Shown: piece by piece, positions 1 through 11,334 of the stretch
Layout of the letters: each line of letters opens with the position of its first letter
Numbering within the stretch: the first letter of the stretch is position 1
Source: Desmodus rotundus
Lineage: Eukaryota; Chordata; Mammalia; Chiroptera; Phyllostomidae
Length of the DNA: 64,000 nucleotides
Direction of reading: 5' to 3'
Assembly (NCBI RefSeq): GCF_022682495.2
Contig: NC_071390.1
Location: 168,293,220-168,357,219, forward strand
Translations under genes and position numbers: made by a program
Notes under the pieces: model-generated
Databases searched by the model: none
What the model saw: the letters and a program-made list of their open reading frames with translations, nothing else
What the model was told of the DNA's origin: nothing

Positions 1-153
1 AGTGGAGCCTCTTGCAACGAAGAGTGTGAAATATGACATAAATAGTAATTTGGAATTCTTAGAGACTTCTGAGAATATTCGCAGCAAACATTATTGACTA
101 GAAGAAAACATTGTGTTGACCCATTTACTGGTAGGTGGGTCTCTTGGAATCCT
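1..153. other. Unassigned AT-rich DNA
   Basis: No coding region, recognised repeat or RNA gene is visible up to the short hairpin that follows. Confidence 0.5.
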
Positions 154-181
154 CAGCACCAGGTGCTACCACCTGGTGCTG
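154..181. repeat. Perfect short inverted repeat (hairpin)
   Basis: CAGCACCAGGTG (154-165) is followed by the four bases CTAC and then its exact reverse complement CACCTGGTGCTG (170-181). The result is a GC-rich 12-bp stem with a 4-nt loop inside AT-rich DNA. The arms are seen directly. No function is known; the stem is short for a pre-miRNA, and flanking pairing was not folded. Confidence 0.85.
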
Positions 182-1322
182 GTAATTTTCAGGAATTACA
201 TGGGCATTAGCTGAGCCATTATTTAATAGAACTTCTTTCCTGACTCAACTTTATGATTCAGAAAAAAAAAACCCTCTCTCAACAGTAATTTTTCCATCCT
301 TTCATTCATTTTATAATCAGGCTGAATCAACACCTCCACAGCAAAATGGATATGAATGAGCAATTTTAAGAGAATATCGGTAAATGGCCAATAAGCATAT
401 GAAAAAATATTTAACTTGACTAGACAGAAAGAACTACAAATTTAAAACATGTATTTTAGACAAAATAACAATGATATATTATTAATTAGCTACTAACTAG
501 GCAAAGAACTCTAAAATTATTAGACCCATTATGTCTGAAAGTTCTGAGAAACTGGTTATTCTTATACCTCACCAGTATGAATGTAGTGAGTTGGTTTAAC
601 CTGATGTGGGAAAAATAGTACTTACTATCAAAAGTCTTACAAATGTGGAAATAACTTAAACTGGTGATACAGTTACATTATTTGGAAATTATTAACTAAG
701 GGTGAACATAAATATTTATAAGAATGGTAATCATCACATTGTACTTTATTAATAAAATATAATAATAATAATTGGAAGCAAATTAATTTCCTATTATAGT
801 GTATCAGATCAATTTGCAAATACCAATTATCCAATACACTTGAATTGGCCATTCGGTCAGTGATACTACAGGAGAGTATTTAATGATGTAAAAATATGTC
901 CCCCAGGTAAGTAAAATAAGGTTACTGAAACCGTGTACCACGTGACCCTACTTCTGTGTGCGCACAGGCATGTAGCTGTTAGAGATGTATGGCAGAATGC
1001 ATTCTGGGACATACCATGCTCATCCGGGTGGTAGACACATGAGGGAATTTTTATGGGCCTATCTACATGCATATTCCCATAATTTGTTTAAAAATGCATG
1101 GAACTTTTGTAATTAATAAAAAAAAGACTTGAACATTTTAAAAACTAGCTGAATATGATTGTTTCTGGCACATTCAACAAATCCCATTTAAATGAGACAA
1201 CCCTAGATTATGTTGATTCAAAAGTATCATGGATTATTTAAATCTAAGTTTCTATCTCATCTTGCTTGGACCAGTGCAGTAGATTTCTAATTGGTGATGT
1301 CGTTCCACAGTTTAAGACTTTT
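182..1322. other. AT-rich DNA without recognised feature
   Basis: This is about 1.1 kb of AT-rich sequence with no recognised repeat and no open frame above about 70 codons. It may hold very old repeats that cannot be recognised by eye. Confidence 0.45.
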
Positions 1323-1851
1323 CGGTGACTTTCCAGAGCATTCAGAATAAACCCCAAATCGCACACACAGTCCTCCTGTTAGACCTGGCCCCTTGTCTGA
1401 CTCTTTCATCTTATCTCACACACCACTCTCCTTCCCTGCAACCACAATCACATAGTTTCTCTGACAGACTAAAATCTTTCTGCCTTAGGGACATTGCACC
1501 TGCTGCTCCTCCTGCCTGCAACGTTCTCCCCTTTCTCTCCCTGCTGCAGGCTCTTCACGTGATCCGCTCGTTCTCACTCTCTGGGTCTCAGCTCAACTGT
1601 CACTTCCTGGACAAAGAGTAGCCATCTCCTGACAAAACCCCTCCGCGGCATCAGCCAGTTTTACAGCCTGTAGAGATCTTTTCACTACATCCATTCTTCT
1701 TGCTCGGTTACTGTTTCACAGTTATTAAATACTGATTACTTCTATAATATTGGTTTCTTTCCCCCAAAGTGCAAGCAGAGACCGGCTTGTTTGTCCTATT
1801 GCATCCCCAAGTGAAGGAAAGGTGCTTTGTATGTTGAAGGTGCTTAATAAA
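1323..1851 (+). repeat. L2 LINE 3' region
   Basis: The sequence follows the usual L2 3' segment in order: pyrimidine-rich clauses, then 'gggacattgcacctgctgct', 'gggtctcagctcaactgtca' and a terminal 'ggtgcttaataaag'. L2 is an ancient non-LTR retrotransposon family, inactive in placental mammals. The plus-strand open frame at 1325-1621 lies inside it and is not a gene. Confidence 0.75.
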
Positions 1852-3681
1852 GCAAGAGGAGTTTGCCTCCAGAATAGGTTTTCCGTGAAGGTACATGTGC
1901 AGAGCCTCAGAAGGATCAGAAATGGAGTACGGCTCCAGATTCAAGGTCAGGGCCTTCGGAGCTGGGGGTGGTGAGGATGTCTGCCCTTCGCTTGGGAGGC
2001 AGTGCAGTCAGTCATTCCTCTTCCTAGTCTCTCTCTCTTTGGTTATCTATTCCTTATGCAGCTGGGGTTCCTGACCCTCTGCTTGTTCCATATATTTTCC
2101 TTCAGAGCTCCTGCTGACTCATTTCTCATAATTTTGATTTGCATATAATACCTCCCAGTAAGAACTTATATGAAGCAAAAAATGACCAAAACAGCATTCT
2201 GGTAAATATTTCATAAAATTTTAAAATACTTATATTAAAACTAATATCAATTCCAATTTTTAATAAAAAAATGAAATATGATTGCTATCAACTTCTGTAC
2301 CAGTCCATCCCAACATAAATATAATGCAAGCCACATACCTAATTATTAATTTTATTCACCACATTAAAAAAGTAAAAGAAACATATAAAATTAATCAGTA
2401 CTATGTTTTATTTAAACAAACATTCCAAAATATTTTTGAGCAGTCAATTGATATAAAGACATTAAGGCTTTAAAAAGTCCCTTTATATGCGCTAAGTTAT
2501 TGAAAGACAGTGTGTACTTTACACGTACAGCGTGCCTCAGTTGGGACTAGCCACAACTTAAAGGGTCGATAGCCTTGAACGGCTGCAGGTGTGTGCATCG
2601 GACAATAATAGTTCTACACTTTGTGTCAGATTCTGTTCCACCTCAGAGAAGACTGTTTATTCTGGCCTTTTGGTGAGAGTATCCCCAGGAGAGATGATTG
2701 GGTAATATGGCCCCTGTTAAGATATGTGTTAGCTTTCATAGTGCTGGAGGGGTGGCAGTGATGAGATCCTAGGAAATGGATTTCTTCTTGTGAGGATAAA
2801 AGTGCAGGAAATAAAGGAAACTGAGCATTCGGAGAAAGGAGGTGTTTTGGCCCTGGGGAAACAGCTAGAAATTGGGCCTGGGAGAACCCCCCCACCTTTT
2901 CCCTGTCCCTTTCTATCCCAGTCTCCTTAACTCACCTTCCTTCTGATTTCTCTAAGACACCTGCTGCCACTCTAAACCAACCCTACCAGAGCCTCCAGGA
3001 GTAACTATGAACTAAACGAGTGCTGGTGTGTATGAAAATATTCATAAACATATGAAAAGATTATCTAGGAAAGAATTGAAAACATCAACAAAATACCTGG
3101 GAAGGATTTTAGACAAGGAAGGAACGTGGGTACATTTCCGAGTACTGCATGGTTCCATCAATTTCTTTGTTCACTTCGGAAGTTTTAAGCAATTCTGATT
3201 TCAGAGTCTCTAAAAACGATGAAATAAGAATGCCATAGAAGACAAGACCAGTGTTTTGGTATATAAAAGTGTCGTGGTACACTCCATGTGGGTTACCAAA
3301 ACTGATATTATAATTATAATCTCAACCATCCTGGCCTTTCTTGTCTCAACCCTTATTCCCATTGTTTAAGGACAAATTATCTCTGCATTTCTTTATTCAG
3401 CTGCCTTAATGAGAAAATCTAATTGTCCCATGTTTTTTGTTTGTTTGTTTTGTTTTGTTTCTGTTTTTGCTTCTGTCCAAATTGTCAATCTCAGGCCTGT
3501 TTCTAGATTGTCAGCTTAAGCCACGTCGTCTAGTAGTTCAAGCAACTATGGCCGGGAAATGCAGTGTGACCCCCATAGAGCTGTGGCCAGGTGGGCAGTG
3601 TAAATGGTATCTTTTAGCCTACTGTGCACTGGGCAGGGTGGGGCGCCAGCTGGCAGGCTGCTTGGTTTTCTTGAAGGAAAT
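1852..3681. other. Unassigned intergenic or intronic DNA
   Basis: There is an AT-rich stretch at about 2150-2480 and a more GC-balanced stretch at 2620-2990. The latter has a minus-strand open frame of 89 codons with no recognisable protein similarity. A T/G-rich run of TTTG and TTTTG units lies at about 3430-3465. No repeat family could be assigned. Confidence 0.4.
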
Positions 3682-3905
3682 ACAGAGTAGTAGATATGAG
3701 CATGGACTGTGGCATCAGACTTCTTGGGACCAAATATTGATTCCACCAGGAACTACCCGAATGTATTCAGGCAGCTTACTGTACCTCTGCAAATTTTTCA
3801 TCTATATCATGTGTATACTAGGAGTGTCTACCCCTTGGTTGTTATGAGGGTTAACCGAGATAATCTCGACAAGTTATTGGACTGGAGCCTGGCATACAGT
3901 TAGTG
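3682..3905 (+). repeat. MIR SINE, near full length
   Basis: The order of landmarks matches MIR: 'gagcatggactgtggcatca', then a pyrimidine-rich 'gtacctctgcaaatttttca', then 'ggttgttatgagggttaacc', then 'gagcctggcatacagttagt'. MIR is a tRNA-derived SINE that was mobilised by L2 and is now extinct. The 136-codon open frame at 3437-3847 overlaps this repeat and is considered spurious. Confidence 0.75.
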
Positions 3906-3939
3906 CTATATTGTACTATTTTTTTCTTTTCTCATTTAT

Positions 3940-4145
3940 GCAGAGTTAATCATACCCTTGGCACACTATACCTTGTCTTGTTAATCTTCACAACAGCTAT
4001 GAACAATGGGGATTGCGATCCCTGTACCACCTATGAGGCAATCAGAGCTACAAGAAGGTTAAGCAACCTGTTTAAAACTACACAATTAGTAAATGGCAGG
4101 GAAGAGACCCAAAATAAAGGCTGACTGATTTCAGAGGCCAATTTC
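3940..4145 (-). repeat. MIR SINE, reverse orientation
   Basis: The text reads as a reversed MIR: 'ttaatcttcacaacagctat', then 'gaaggttaagcaacctgttt', then 'cacaattagtaaatggcagg' and 'gagacccaaaataaaggctg'. It lies only about 35 bp after a MIR in the opposite orientation, so the two form a head-to-head pair. Confidence 0.7.
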
Positions 4146-6303
4146 CCTGTTTTACTATAGTCCAAAGAGACAATAGATAGTAAAAGAGCTGAGTGTTGAG
4201 TGCCAACAAGTTTGGCGAATTTTATTTCAACTATATATGGTTGATTATTCCAGAAAACCACCAGGATCTTATTTGGTTTCCATGAGGCCTCAACTCTAGC
4301 CCATGTTGTATTCACTTATAGCTGCCTCGGCTGCCAAAATGCAGGACCTACCACGGAGCCTGCCTGCTCTGTACAGTTGGGTCTCACTGCAGTCAAGTCA
4401 TCACGATGTGTTGAAAAGGTGTGTTCCGGTTTGCTTCTCAGAGAATGAATTGACGCTTCTCTGGGCCAAGCTCAGGCACACTGTTCAAATTAACATGGCT
4501 GTAGAACCCAATCAAAAGGACCAGGTTCTCACCCCAGGGACTACTGTGATGAACCAGCTGGCAGAGATCCAGCCATTCACTGTCTGAATTGTAGTCTTCG
4601 AATGGTTTGCATGACTGGGCATGCAGCTGGACCACAAGAAGTCTCTTGGATTTTTCAAGAGACAAATGGCAAAACATTTTCTGCCATGCTTTGGCTTTTG
4701 AAAAAGAGGTCCAAGATTTGAACTGTTCCCCAAAGATAAACTTCATCTTTGGAGCTTTGGGGAAAAACACACACACACACCTGTGTAGAAAAGTGTGAAC
4801 GTATCACATTTAAGGGTAGAGCCTTTATAAATGTTGGTGCTGTTAAATTCTGAAAAATCAGGGCTTGGAAGGGAATGCCTCCTTTGCTGATTGCACTGTA
4901 ACTGGTGCAGCTATAATAGGCTCCAGACACTACTAGAATAGCAGATCTGTGTGTGACTACAGAGGAATATATAAGAAAGAAAAAGACAGATGGTGTACTT
5001 AGGTGCACTTAAGTCTGATTGCGTGAGTTGGTAATGAATGTTTAAATATGGCACTCCCATAAAATCAGATACCTGTAGACAATACTGGAATAACTACAGA
5101 CTTGGTAGAGGAAAAAAATGAAGTTGTAGATTCTAATTTTTGTTTTTGTCATTATTATGATTGTCTATTTACTTGTATGGGAAATTTCATAACTTTCTGG
5201 GAGCCTAATCATAAAACAAAAAACACAATCAGTAGCACTGAAAACAGATTCTTAGAAATGGGAGGAGGCGTAAAGATTGTTTCAGAGCTGTAGAAGCTCA
5301 GGGCCAGATAGGTGGCAAAGGTCGGGCAACAGTTAGTGACACATGGAGGATTAAAAGCCACATCACAGAGCCCCTGGCCTAGTCCTTATCCCACCACAAA
5401 GCACCATGCTTTCTCTCCAAGATTGTATTACAACATCATAAACTAAGCAAGAATCTTCAACAAAAACACAACTGAAATTGTTCAAAAGGGGGATAATTTT
5501 CTACCTCTACAAACAACTTAAGGTCACATACTTTATTGGCCCTAAACCAGATCGAGTGAGATTTTAAAAAATCTTGATAAATGGATTTTACAGTGGCCGA
5601 TATGCATTTAGTTTTCCTAAGGGCCTTCCATGTTAACATCTTTGCTGCATCTGCCATCCAAACTGATCTCTAGTTAGATGATTGGAATTCCAAAAAGTAA
5701 ACGCTCAAAGATTTTGCTTAGACCTGCTATCAAAGGTGACTATGACACCAGGCGACTCTGGAGAAGGGTGTACAATTCCCATGTGCATAGCGATGGGGGG
5801 AACTGGGGGAAGCAATTCGATCTGAAGTGCATGCTCCATGCAGAAAGTCGACATCAATCAGAAGCTGTAAATAGATAGGACCTGGCACCTTAAGTGCTTT
5901 AAGTGTTTGAAGTTAAGCCTTAAATTGCATCCTTATTCTTAAAGGAAGCAGTGAGCCTCCCATCAAAGAGACTGGTGGCATAATCAAGATGAGAAATGCT
6001 GCCAGATTCTGAAAGGACTTCACAATCTGAGTAGGGAAGACAGTCCCTGGTGCAGGGAGCAGGAAAAGTCCACATGTCACTTATCATGAGCGGGGATCTG
6101 GGTGGTGAAAGATGCACATGCTTTAAAATTAGGCAGTGCTGACATATATTGGACATTCTCTGCATGGTGGTGGAAATACTTTCCAAGCACCATCTCAACA
6201 TCAGGCTGTTAGAGTTTTCTAGAACACAGATTTTGAAAATAATTCTTCAAAAAGCAAGGAAAAGGACCACTTCATATGCAACATAAGATTACTTTAGATT
6301 TTG
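4146..6303. other. Unassigned DNA, about 2.2 kb
   Basis: Several overlapping short open frames occur on both strands at 4300-5010, up to 117 codons. None has a recognisable domain, and they conflict with each other. A run of seven AC dinucleotides lies at 4767-4780. I see no assignable repeat; this could be an old LTR or retrovirus remnant or unique DNA. Confidence 0.35.
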
Positions 6304-6490
6304 TTTCTTTTTAGAGAGAGGAGAAGGAAAGGAGAAAGAGGGAGAGAAACCTCAGTCTGCAAGAGAAAGATTGATTAGTTGCGTCCTGCCTGGGGACCCA
6401 ACCTGCAACCCAGGCATGTGCCCTAACTGGGAGTTGAACCAGCAACTTTAGGGCATGATGCCCAATCAACTGAGCCACACTGGTCAGGGC
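6304..6490 (-). mobile_element. Ves SINE (bat tRNA-derived SINE), minus strand
   Basis: Read on the minus strand it starts 'gccctgaccagtgtggctca', continues through a tRNA-like head with a B-box-like segment, and has 'gggcacatgcctgggttgca', a pyrimidine-rich body and an A-rich tail (T-rich at the left edge). This order is diagnostic of Ves SINEs. These are short RNA polymerase III-type retroposons moved by L1, restricted to bats. Flanks at about 6285-6298 and 6491-6505 resemble each other imperfectly and may be a decayed target-site duplication. Confidence 0.88.
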
Positions 6491-7067
6491 TAAAATTACA
6501 TTACAATTCTTAGATTAGACATTAGAAAACTGTGTAACTATAAGATGACTTATAATTCCCACATGAATAGATCCATCTAGTAAACAAACATGATATCATT
6601 GTCACCTCTCTAGCTTCCACAAATTCTTTTTTTTCAACTACCAAATTACAAGGCTACCATTAATTCTAATTTGCAAGAGTGAGGTAAATACTACAAAACA
6701 TATACATCATAGCACATTGCAACAGAGGAAGGAATACCATCAGCATAATACCATGACCCTTATACCAACTCTGGATGTGAAAATTTTAAAAAAGATAAAA
6801 CTGTCCCTTCACATATAACTATATTAACAAAAATTCTAGATTAAAACTTAGCAAATTGAATCCAACAACTTATTAAAATAATATTTTATGATTAGTATAT
6901 GTTACTAAAGAGTTATTTTTTAAAAAATAAATGCCCATTATATTTTAAGTTATAACTAGTCTATTCTGGTGAGCTCTAGATGCTTGGAATCAACCAATGA
7001 ACAAAACCAACAAAATATATGTGACATCCATTCATTCATTCATCCTTTCATTCAATCATTCATTTAT
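6491..7067. other. AT-rich spacer
   Basis: The DNA is AT-rich with no gene. TTCA-type repeats ('attcattcattcat') at about 7029-7065 form a short degenerate tetranucleotide tract next to the following SINE. Confidence 0.5.
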
Positions 7068-7084
7068 TTAAATTGTGATTATTT
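7068..7084. repeat. 5' target-site duplication of Ves SINE
   Basis: TTAAATTGTGATTATTT here recurs exactly at 7299-7315 on the other side of the SINE. A perfect 17-bp duplication is typical of L1-mediated insertion and indicates a relatively young copy. Confidence 0.93.
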
Positions 7085-7298
7085 GCCCTGGCTGGTGCAG
7101 CTCAGTGGACTGAGTGCCAGCCTGTGAACTAAAAGGTCAGCGGTTTGATTTCCCATCAGGGCACATGCCTGGGTTTTGGGCCAGGTCCCCGGAGGCATAC
7201 GAGAGGCAAAGATTTTTCTCTCACACATTGATGTTTCTCTCCCTGTCTTTCTCCCTCTCTTCCCCTCTCCCTAATAAATAAATAAAATTAAAAAATAA
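7085..7298 (+). mobile_element. Ves SINE (bat tRNA-derived SINE), plus strand, complete
   Basis: It starts 'gccctggctggtgcagctca', has the tRNA-related region 'ggtcagcggtttgatttccc', then 'gggcacatgcctgggttttg', a C/T-rich segment and a terminal A-rich (AATA)n tail. It is full length, with exact 17-bp target-site duplications on both sides (7068-7084 and 7299-7315). The family is bat-specific, which makes it the best taxonomic marker in the window. Confidence 0.95.
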
Positions 7299-7315
7299 TT
7301 AAATTGTGATTATTT
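7299..7315. repeat. 3' target-site duplication of Ves SINE
   Basis: This is an exact copy of 7068-7084, immediately after the A-rich tail of the SINE. Confidence 0.93.
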
Positions 7316-7749
7316 AATAGTTTATTAATCCATCAAACAAATTGATTACTTAAACTATTTCAGATTCTCTGTTAGAAGATTCGATATTGAATCTTATAAA
7401 AATAAAATTCTCTTAATTATATTTTCCCATATGTACATGAGGGAAAATCACAGCAATCAGCCAGAAAGTGAGTATTTGTACCCATTGTTCTTTATTCATA
7501 ATCGGGCAGAATGGGAAATGGATCACGGAACATTGATTTAATATCAGATTGACCTGATTCTCAATGCTCTAATGCATGTGAGTGTAGCTCTGAAGTGCAG
7601 GATTTAACACCCTGACAAGGATGCAGGAGGCTGAGCTAGCATGCTGCCAGGAAGGGTTTAGAAATTTGAAGAAAATTATGATGCACGTTAAGTGAAGTAC
7701 AAATACTGTAACTCTCACGGCAGTCCATGGGAGAAGAGCTCAAAAAGCT
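7316..7749. other. Unassigned DNA upstream of retroviral remnant
   Basis: The DNA is AT-rich, then more balanced after about 7540. It could contain decayed gag or leader sequence of the adjacent retroviral remnant, but no motif supports this. Confidence 0.35.
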
Positions 7750-9600
7750 CCAAGAATGGGCATGGTGAAGTGGATTAGGCCTGAAAAACCTTTTGGTGAT
7801 TATGTTTCATGGGAGAACCCAGAGAACATTTTGTTTACCAAATTAATGAAGAGTTCACTGGTGGGAAGGTTATCAGTATCGCTGGGAAACTCAGTGATAG
7901 TTTTCTGCCCGGACTTGTTATTGGGCAATACTGTTATACAATTGACTTATAGCACTGAGAATGATAGGGTGTCCAATAAAGGAGGCCAGGTGGTGGTTGC
8001 TTAATTCTCAGAACCCAGGGGGCTATAATTAACATAACGAACAGCAGGGATGCAGTGGCAGCCAGGATAGCCTGACCTATAAAAAGCCATAAAGATTGTA
8101 CATAGAACAATAGCCAAAGGCATACTACATGATCTTTACTAACAAAAGAAATTAAGATTGGATAATCAGAAGACTGAGAGTAGCCACCCAGTAAAAGTCA
8201 TGCTCTCTTGCTCAGGTTTTAGGTAGAAGCCAATTTTTATATCTGGAATGCATTGACTAAAAAAGAAGCCAAATCCTGAGGAGAAAAAAACCTAGAACAC
8301 TACATCAAATATAGAGTAATGTTTCCCCAATAATTCCCAAAGTGGTCTTCAACCATTTACAGCAGGGAAAGGGGAATATTCAAGTCTTTCAAGAACAGAG
8401 GATCTGAATTAACATCGAAACTCAGAGAGGCTCCCCTGATGAAGTTGAAGCATCTGGCAGCCAAATAATACATGGTCTTCTGGCCCAGGTCTGGCTCAGT
8501 GTGTGTCCAGTGGTTCCAAGGACCCACCCAGCGGTCATCTTCCAGTCCCTGAATGTATAATTGGAATAGATATACTCAGTAGTTATGGTTCATATCAGTT
8601 CCTTTGCTTGTGGAATTAGAGCTATTGTAGTGAGAAAGGCCAGGTGAAGACTCTGAAACTGAACTTCTCTCTCTTGCAGAGACAGGTACAAAAAAAAAAA
8701 AAAAAACCAGGAAAATGGCAGCAGTTAGTCCATCTAAAGGCCTGAGGAATATCGAGTAGTGTATTTTATCAAATCTCCATTTAATTCACTAGTCTGTACC
8801 TTATGGGAGTCAGGTGAACTCTGAAAGATAATAGGAGGTTAGTGCCAACTCAACTGACTACTATCACAACTGCAGATATAACACCTGATCTGGTATATTT
8901 GCAAAAACAGATAAAAATTGTCTCAAGTACATGGTATTCGGCCACTGATATGGTGAATAATTTTAATTTTTTCCATCCCTATCAAAGGGTGGGACAAAAA
9001 CAGTTTACATAAAAGAAATAAAAGAAATAACAGTATGAATTTATAATTTTGCCGAGGGCTATGCGAAAACTCCATGTTCTGTCAAAAGATAGAATGAAGA
9101 ATGCTGAACTATCTAGACACAGTTCAAAACACCACACATGTGTGTCATATAATGACATCATGCTAATTGGTATGAATAAGCCAAAAGTGGTAAGTGTAGA
9201 AGAGGCCTCGGTATGCCCTCAAGAATATAGGAGTAAACATGATGAAGACTCTGGAGACCGATATATCCTTGGGAATTTTAGGATTCCAGTGGCCTAGGAC
9301 AAGCTGTGATGTATCTTCCATATTGCCTACCTGTGATGAAGGAAGAACAATATCTCATGGGAATCTTCAAGTTCTAGAGACAATAGATCCCACTTGGGAA
9401 TTTTGCTCCAATCATATCTTGGGTGACCCAAAAGGCAGACATATCTGAGTGAAACTCAGCAGAAAAGGTCTCTGTAGTGGGTTCAGGTCCTGCCACTTAG
9501 ATTATATGACCTGGCTAATTCTACAGTATAAATGGGTTAGTGTTGGAAAAAGACATATGGAGAGTTTATGGCAAGGTTCAAGGATGAGGATTTGGTTCAC
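7750..9600 (+). pseudogene. Degenerate endogenous retrovirus pro-pol fragment
   Basis: The plus strand carries broken reading frames in protease to reverse-transcriptase order. At 8551-8580 the codons read ECIIGIDILS, like the segment just upstream of reverse transcriptase in many endogenous retroviruses. At 8941-8964 ATDMVNNF keeps the motif A aspartate. At 9148-9171 YNDIMLIG sits where the catalytic YxDD box belongs but one position is missing. LGFQW at about 9277-9291 follows in a different frame. Stop codons, frameshifts and a 17-A run (8690-8706) break the frame, so no functional enzyme can be made. No flanking LTRs were recognised. Retroviral class is not assigned, and the left limit is uncertain. 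Confidence 0.72.
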
Positions 9601-9884
9601 CCAGTAAAGCACCCAATCATCCTCAAGTGCAGCCAAAATAAAGAAACATTAGAACTGATAATAGAGGGGAAAAAATAATATAGCTTTTGTAAAAAAAAAT
9701 ATTTTGAATAAGTTAGAATATTTCTAAATTTTAGTTTTCTTACCTGGAAAATAATATTGATTTTGAAAGCAGGTTGAATAAAAAGAACACTATTTAGAGT
9801 CATAAAATTCAGACAGAATCCTGCATCCATGAGGATTCCAGTTAACCTCCACACCTCTACATCATGTACACCCCGTGTATATCA

Positions 9885-10025
9885 CAACCTGTCACATTAT
9901 TTCATTTAAGCCTCCACAAGTGACTGGGTAGTGACATGATGCTTCCAAATGAACAAATGTGAAATCCAAAGTTTCAGGAAGTTAAATAACTAGACAAGTT
10001 AACAGAGTTGATACCGTTTGAATGG
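9885..10025 (-). repeat. MIR-like SINE fragment
   Basis: Reversed MIR order: 'attatttcatttaagcctcc', then 'ggaagttaaataactagaca', then a segment suggesting the tRNA-like end. It is divergent and the limits are approximate. Confidence 0.5.
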
Positions 10026-10324
10026 CTGATGTTTTTATTCATACAGTTGTTCAACTCCTATTCCTGCTGAGAATCCATTCTTGATGTCTGGAGAAAAAAT
10101 TATAGTCATCAACTCCCCATGTATATATTAGGCTTTGTATATTTCAAGCTCCACTAGTGCTTTCAAAATCACAGAAAAATAATTGCTTTATATTCATTTT
10201 TTTTATTAGCCAGAACACATAGACTCTGCTTCCTGATTTATTTGGTCCTTAGTAATTATGTTATAAAGGGTTACTTTCAACAACAATAACAGCAGCGACA
10301 ACAACAGTAATAATAAAACTAAAT

Positions 10325-10560
10325 GTGTTGAGTGCATTTTGTGTACAAGGAACTGTTCTAAAGAATTTTAAAGTATAATGCACTTAATCCTACAAATATC
10401 TATCAGAATAGATATAATGCCACGCCTATTTAGTGTATGGGAAAATTGAAAACAGATACCTTAAAAAACCTTATTCAAATTTATACAGCTAGAAACTAGT
10501 TGAAATGGGTTTTGAACTCATCCCATGCAGCTGCTTTGACCATAGTCACAAATGACCATG
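10325..10560 (-). repeat. MIR SINE, reverse orientation
   Basis: Landmarks are 'gtgttgagtgcattttgtgt', 'caaggaactgttctaaagaa', 'cttaatcctacaaatatcta' and 'gggttttgaactcatcccat', in the order of a reversed MIR. An AAC/AGC-rich stretch lies just before it at about 10278-10318. Confidence 0.65.
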
Positions 10561-10809
10561 CCCTACTGCAGAGCTGACTGCCAAACAGTATAAACCCTAA
10601 ATCTATGGAGCTCGCAGTAAACTCCCAGTCCTCTTCCAGTAGTTGTATAAGAGTTGGCAACTACTAAAAAACAAGGATTTGGAAAGCTGTACATAGTGAT
10701 TGCAAAAGAGCTTTCTATTTGACAATAAAACTAGAATTTATTTGCTATGGTTATCCAATAGTAATGCTAATTTAGAGTGGTGGGATTAGTAATTATGTAG
10801 AAAAAAGGT

Positions 10810-10990
10810 CAAGAAATTTGTACTTTAATGTCAGTTTTTCCATCAATGGTTGTGGAACCATAGGCAAGGCATTTAACCTTATGTGACCAACTTGAAATAG
10901 CGGGCAATATTACCACCTCATAGGATTGTTTTAATGATTAAATTGACTAATGTTCATAAAGCACTGAGTACAGTATGCCCAACTCTGACA
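10810..10990 (+). repeat. MIR SINE, plus orientation
   Basis: 'ccataggcaaggcatttaac' is followed by 'cacctcataggattgtttta' and 'cataaagcactgagtacagt', matching the 3' two thirds of MIR. A CAAA-rich run (10990-11020) follows. Confidence 0.65.
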
Positions 10991-11083
10991 ACAAACAAAG
11001 AAGCAAACAAACAAAAAACACAAGTGATTTCTAGGGTTGTTGGGTAGCTGAACCTACATCTGTTGGGTGATGGAAAACTCACC

Positions 11084-11334
11084 TTAACTCATTTCCCGGT
11101 TGCCCCGAGGATACTCGCCAGGGGCTCTTGCGGCTGCAGCGTTTACCCTGAGATAACTTGCGGATAACACTCCTAACCCTACCCACGATACTTCGCTTCT
11201 GTTATCATTTTCACATCGCTCTAGTACATCAATAGTGTTTGGAAACAAATGACATCATTCTATTTATAGCATTCTGTTTTTCGTAGTGGCAGCAGCTGCA
11301 CTTTTGCCCCCACCCTGAACGAGAAATGGGTTAA
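11084..11334. mobile_element. Candidate piggyBac-like MITE with TTAA flanks
   Basis: A TTAA at 11084-11087 is followed by CTCATTTCCCGGTT. A TTAA at 11331-11334 is preceded by a segment whose reverse complement is CCCATTTCTCGTTC. The ends match at 11 of 14 positions and each abuts TTAA, the target that piggyBac transposons duplicate. The interior of 243 bp is GC- and CpG-rich with no transposase frame. I infer a non-autonomous piggyBac-like element. Chance inverted similarity cannot be excluded, because CpG richness continues past the right end. Confidence 0.4.

Noticed and set aside
3437..3847. 136-codon plus-strand frame
   Set aside because: It starts in a T/G-rich low-complexity tract and runs into a MIR SINE; no protein similarity.
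6304..6490. tRNA-like sequence as a tRNA gene
   Set aside because: The tRNA-related head belongs to a Ves SINE and is followed by SINE body and tail; it would not form a mature tRNA.
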